From NCBI GenBank assembly GCA_008692225.1, contig VICG01000002.1, positions 1,876,001-1,940,000 of the forward strand: 64,000 nt of DNA, given 5' to 3'. Under the pieces are notes generated by a model. The model did no database searches and was not told the DNA's origin. It saw nothing but the letters and a program-made list of their open reading frames with translations. Each line of letters begins with the position of its first letter. Position 1 is the first letter of the stretch. The stretch is from Monilinia fructicola. Its lineage: Eukaryota; Ascomycota; Leotiomycetes; Helotiales; Sclerotiniaceae. Made by a program: the position numbers and the translations under genes. This document shows positions 60,975-64,000 of this stretch, piece by piece.

Positions 60975-63900
60975 GAATGGTAAGTGAAAACCGGAAACTG
61001 GGTAAAGATACTAATCTTACTCATAGAAAATAACCCGAGATCTTCGAGACAGTGCATATAGGAGAAGACTAGAGCTTCCCCACTCAAGCAGGAGGGAAAT
61101 ACTTACTGCACGTGGTTACTTGAAAACCCAGCAGATGGTTAATGTGTTGCGGATTAGCCACATCCGGACTGGGATGAGGTGGACTTCGGAAGATACCAGG
61201 AGGATCATGAATTTTCATGGGTTGGATCAGCGACAGGGATTGATGAAATGACTGGGACATCTCCAGAGTTTTCCGGCTAGCTGTTGAGACTAAGGTCGAT
61301 TAGTGGCGGATCATGGTCTTTTGTTGATCTGAGTGGAGACTCCATAACCTTGGATCAGGAGAGACTAGAAGCTAGAGTGTTACACTAAGGTTAGATAAGT
61401 GTACGATGACTGATATAACTACTGGAATCAAGAAGTGTTAGTGAGGATCAAGAAATGTAGGGAGAGCAAGATATCTAAAATGAAAGCCAAGGACAAGTTT
61501 CCACAAATTAAACATTAACATCGTTGATATCGAGATTCAGTTGATGTAATAATCAGAAATTTAATTTTTTCTGCAAAAGCTAGAGGAGAGACCTCGGAAT
61601 AATATGAAATTAGATAGCAATGATCCAATTGTGGGTTTCCCATCGTAGAAGTGAAAGAGAGTTTAATTGCCTTCCAGAGAAGTCCGGATTTGTACAAAAC
61701 TTTTCTGGATGCAGTAAGAATCGTTGTGGAATAGTGGACGAGGTGGTAGTAGTAGTAGAACAAATGCAAATAGTTTTGTGACGATAGGTCGGTTGCTAGC
61801 ATATCTCGTCTATTCAAGTTTATAACTTTATTGGTTCCGGAACTAGATGTGCCACATCTATTTGCTTGTGGCTGTGGTCAAGAGACGAGGTAGAAGGGAG
61901 TAATGGAAATGGAATACTAATGCTCGAGTCATTAGCTCATCAGTGGAGATATTTTAAGCCTATTCTAGATTCAATGGATCTCTAGTCTGTGATTATCAAA
62001 GCACGTAACCGGTCTACCGGGAAAAAAGGCTTGAAAGTTCAGGTGGAAAGTCTAGGAAACTAGTGCTGTATTGATAATTTGGTTGAGTCGATGGGCTGAG
62101 AACATGTAGCAGGTCGGCTTGTAAGCGATCCAGAGAAAGAAATAAATGGTACAATGAAACCTTGACAGCGGGTTCCTGGAGCGAGGAGAGTTTGCAGTGA
62201 GGTTTTCAACCATGATATTCAACATGGATGGTCTCATGGTGTAAAGTATCAATATACGAGCATGTTTCGTATTACCACATCTAAAGGTCACGGTGGCGGA
62301 GCTGGTCCTGGCTGCATCGCGGGGTTAGGATCGCTGTTCGGGATTGATATTAAATCTTCCCTGTAATCGGGACAGGGCAAGTAAATATGATTGTGGATTA
62401 TGTGGAGTTCCAGCATAGTGAGGCACAAGTTAAGTTGTGTAAAAAATACTCGAGAGAATTATTTGAGCGTGCTTTAGAGTTACGATATGCAGGGAGAATG
62501 AAACTTCACGTTTTCAACCGTAAGCATTTCATCGTACAATAGTATAACGCTGTTTCTCCGCTGGCGTGGGCATACCTACATGGAGGCCATGCTTTTCGGG
62601 ACTTCGGAAAATATATATGTATGATCGACGCAATGTGCTATGTAATGCAATGCAGGGCAGACTAGAAGTTATTGATACACATAAATTTCTGCGGTTCAAA
62701 CCGTGAAAAACGTGCGCACATGTTCATCACAAACCCTACCGTTGGGTAGACGCCAGGGTGACCAAGGGCATGTTCAGCTGCGTCTGGATTCGAGAGGGCT
62801 TGACGATCGTCTTCTAGCAGTTGAAGCCGATCATTTTGCAGAGATATGGTATAGCGCTGTTTGAGATCTATGCCAGGGAAAACATTGCCATTTTGGGTTT
62901 GTCATGTGTGGAAAGGATGAAGAGAGCCGAAATTCAAGGGGTATGATAGACGGTTCACCTCAACGTATGTCAGTGCAGTAGAACAAACAGCAAGTAGAAT
63001 ACAGTTTCTAGGGTTCTTTGCAAGCATGTACAGCCGTACAGGCTGCAGAATCTTAAACGTCTGTGTGCGTTGTGAAGATCTATATTTGTACGTTCTCTAG
63101 TCAGATGATATTGACAAAATAAACAGCCATGTCTGAGCGTGATGTTTTTGCACGGGTTTCTTAAATTTGAGAAGCTGTAGCCCTTTCCTAGCTATAATCC
63201 CTAGCTACCATCGAAGATGGATAGATTCCGCGAGTGGATACTAAAGGTGATCATGTTGAGCAGAGGGATAGCGTGAGCTTTCGAAAACATATTCGGCTTG
63301 GCAATTCTAAGGAGGTACAGACAAAAAAGGTTGTGGTGTATCGTCTTTGAGACATTGAATACGTCATGATGCATATACAGCATACTGGATAAGTGATGGA
63401 GGACACTATCCTTCACTCACAGATGTATAGAGATTTCGAGGATTCAAGAGATCCACAAGAGAGAGGAAAATTAATCGTAAGCAGGTACCACCGGCGTAAG
63501 GAGAAATGCAAGGTACGGGCAATCTTTCAGCTTCAAAAGTTGACAAGTAGAGGCGATTATGCACGCCCGGACTTGCCTGTTTGCTCTAGAACTGCAGGAG
63601 TTGTTGAAAACGATTCTCTGAGACATTCGTGATATTGATGGACTGTAGGAACGACGGAATACAAGCCAAACTTTCTGACTTCTAATGAAGACTTCCCATA
63701 GGTGGATCATGTGATGGATATGGGAGCCCGAGCCACTGCTTCCCGCATCTGCAAACTTTGTCCTGTCTCGGTTTCGTTTAAGGAAGCGACCAGCCAGCTA
63801 TTGTTGGCCCTACATATATTTTTTTTCTCCACCAAACGAGATCACCATTAGAGTTCTGAAGAACATACCTGATCAAATCTTGTATTAGCCCTTCCTCGCA

Positions 63901-64000
63901 TTAAGTCCTGTTGGGAGATAAGAAGCGAGTGCGGGGAATGCCTGTATTCGCACCGAAAAGGGGAAAACAAAAGCAAATCCCCTTGTGCAACCCAATATAC
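60975..64000. other. Gene-poor right end
   Basis: No supportable gene. Short frames only (longest 100 codons at 61515-61817). Nothing telomere-like is present. Confidence 0.45.

Overview
The window is nuclear DNA of a filamentous ascomycete (Pezizomycotina). Short GT-AG introns (about 42-110 nt) with CTAAC/CTAAT-like branch sites interrupt typical fungal housekeeping genes, intergenic space is wide and rich in microsatellites, and one gene relic carries RIP-type substitutions. A Leotiomycete (Helotiales-like) source is my impression from protein style and was not tested. There are no bacterial operons, CRISPR arrays, tRNA genes or rRNA genes that I can see.

Layout. 0.6-2.1 kb (+): nitronate monooxygenase. 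3.7-6.2 kb (-): vacuolar AVT3-type amino-acid transporter. 6.9-7.7 kb: an 849-bp AT-rich foldback (MITE-like) element lying in the divergent intergenic region between the AVT3 gene and a cation-chloride cotransporter (8.8-13.4 kb, +). 15.8-17.5 kb (+): small subunit of DNA polymerase delta. 19.0-22.3 kb (-): Uds1-domain coiled-coil protein. 25.5-27.7 kb (-): F-box/leucine-rich-repeat-like protein. 27.7-37.5 kb: nearly gene-free, with tandem repeats and possible gene relics. 37.5-39.8 kb (-): ING-family PHD-finger chromatin protein. 40.5-41.6 kb (-): cis-prenyltransferase (dolichol synthesis). 42.7-43.5 kb (+): decayed cytochrome P450. 44.0-44.5 kb (+): small GPI-anchored secreted protein. 45.3-46.3 kb (-): disrupted Lys/Glu-rich protein. 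47.4-47.8 kb (-): mitochondrial ribosomal protein bL34m, divergent from a small Lys-rich protein (48.1-48.6 kb, +). 48.7-50.3 kb (-): CAAX prenyl protease STE24. 52.4-53.6 kb (+): an unrecognised, frame-broken coding block. 53.6-64 kb: gene-poor, with one unidentified 221-codon ORF.

The genes look like independent eukaryotic units and not a pathway cluster. The cis-prenyltransferase, STE24 and bL34m are housekeeping functions that happen to be neighbours.

The most striking overall feature is uneven reading-frame integrity. Genes at 0.6-2.1 kb, 37.5-44.5 kb and 47.4-50.3 kb are intact. Genes between 8.8 and 27.7 kb, including the normally essential polymerase delta subunit, carry many 1-nt indels, most in short homopolymers, while protein similarity and splice sites stay intact. 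This fits uncorrected long-read consensus errors better than true pseudogenes. I found no clear previously undescribed biological system. The best leads are the long palindromic element, the over-represented palindrome TACCTAGGTA, the RIP-like P450 relic, and the large insert in the cis-prenyltransferase.
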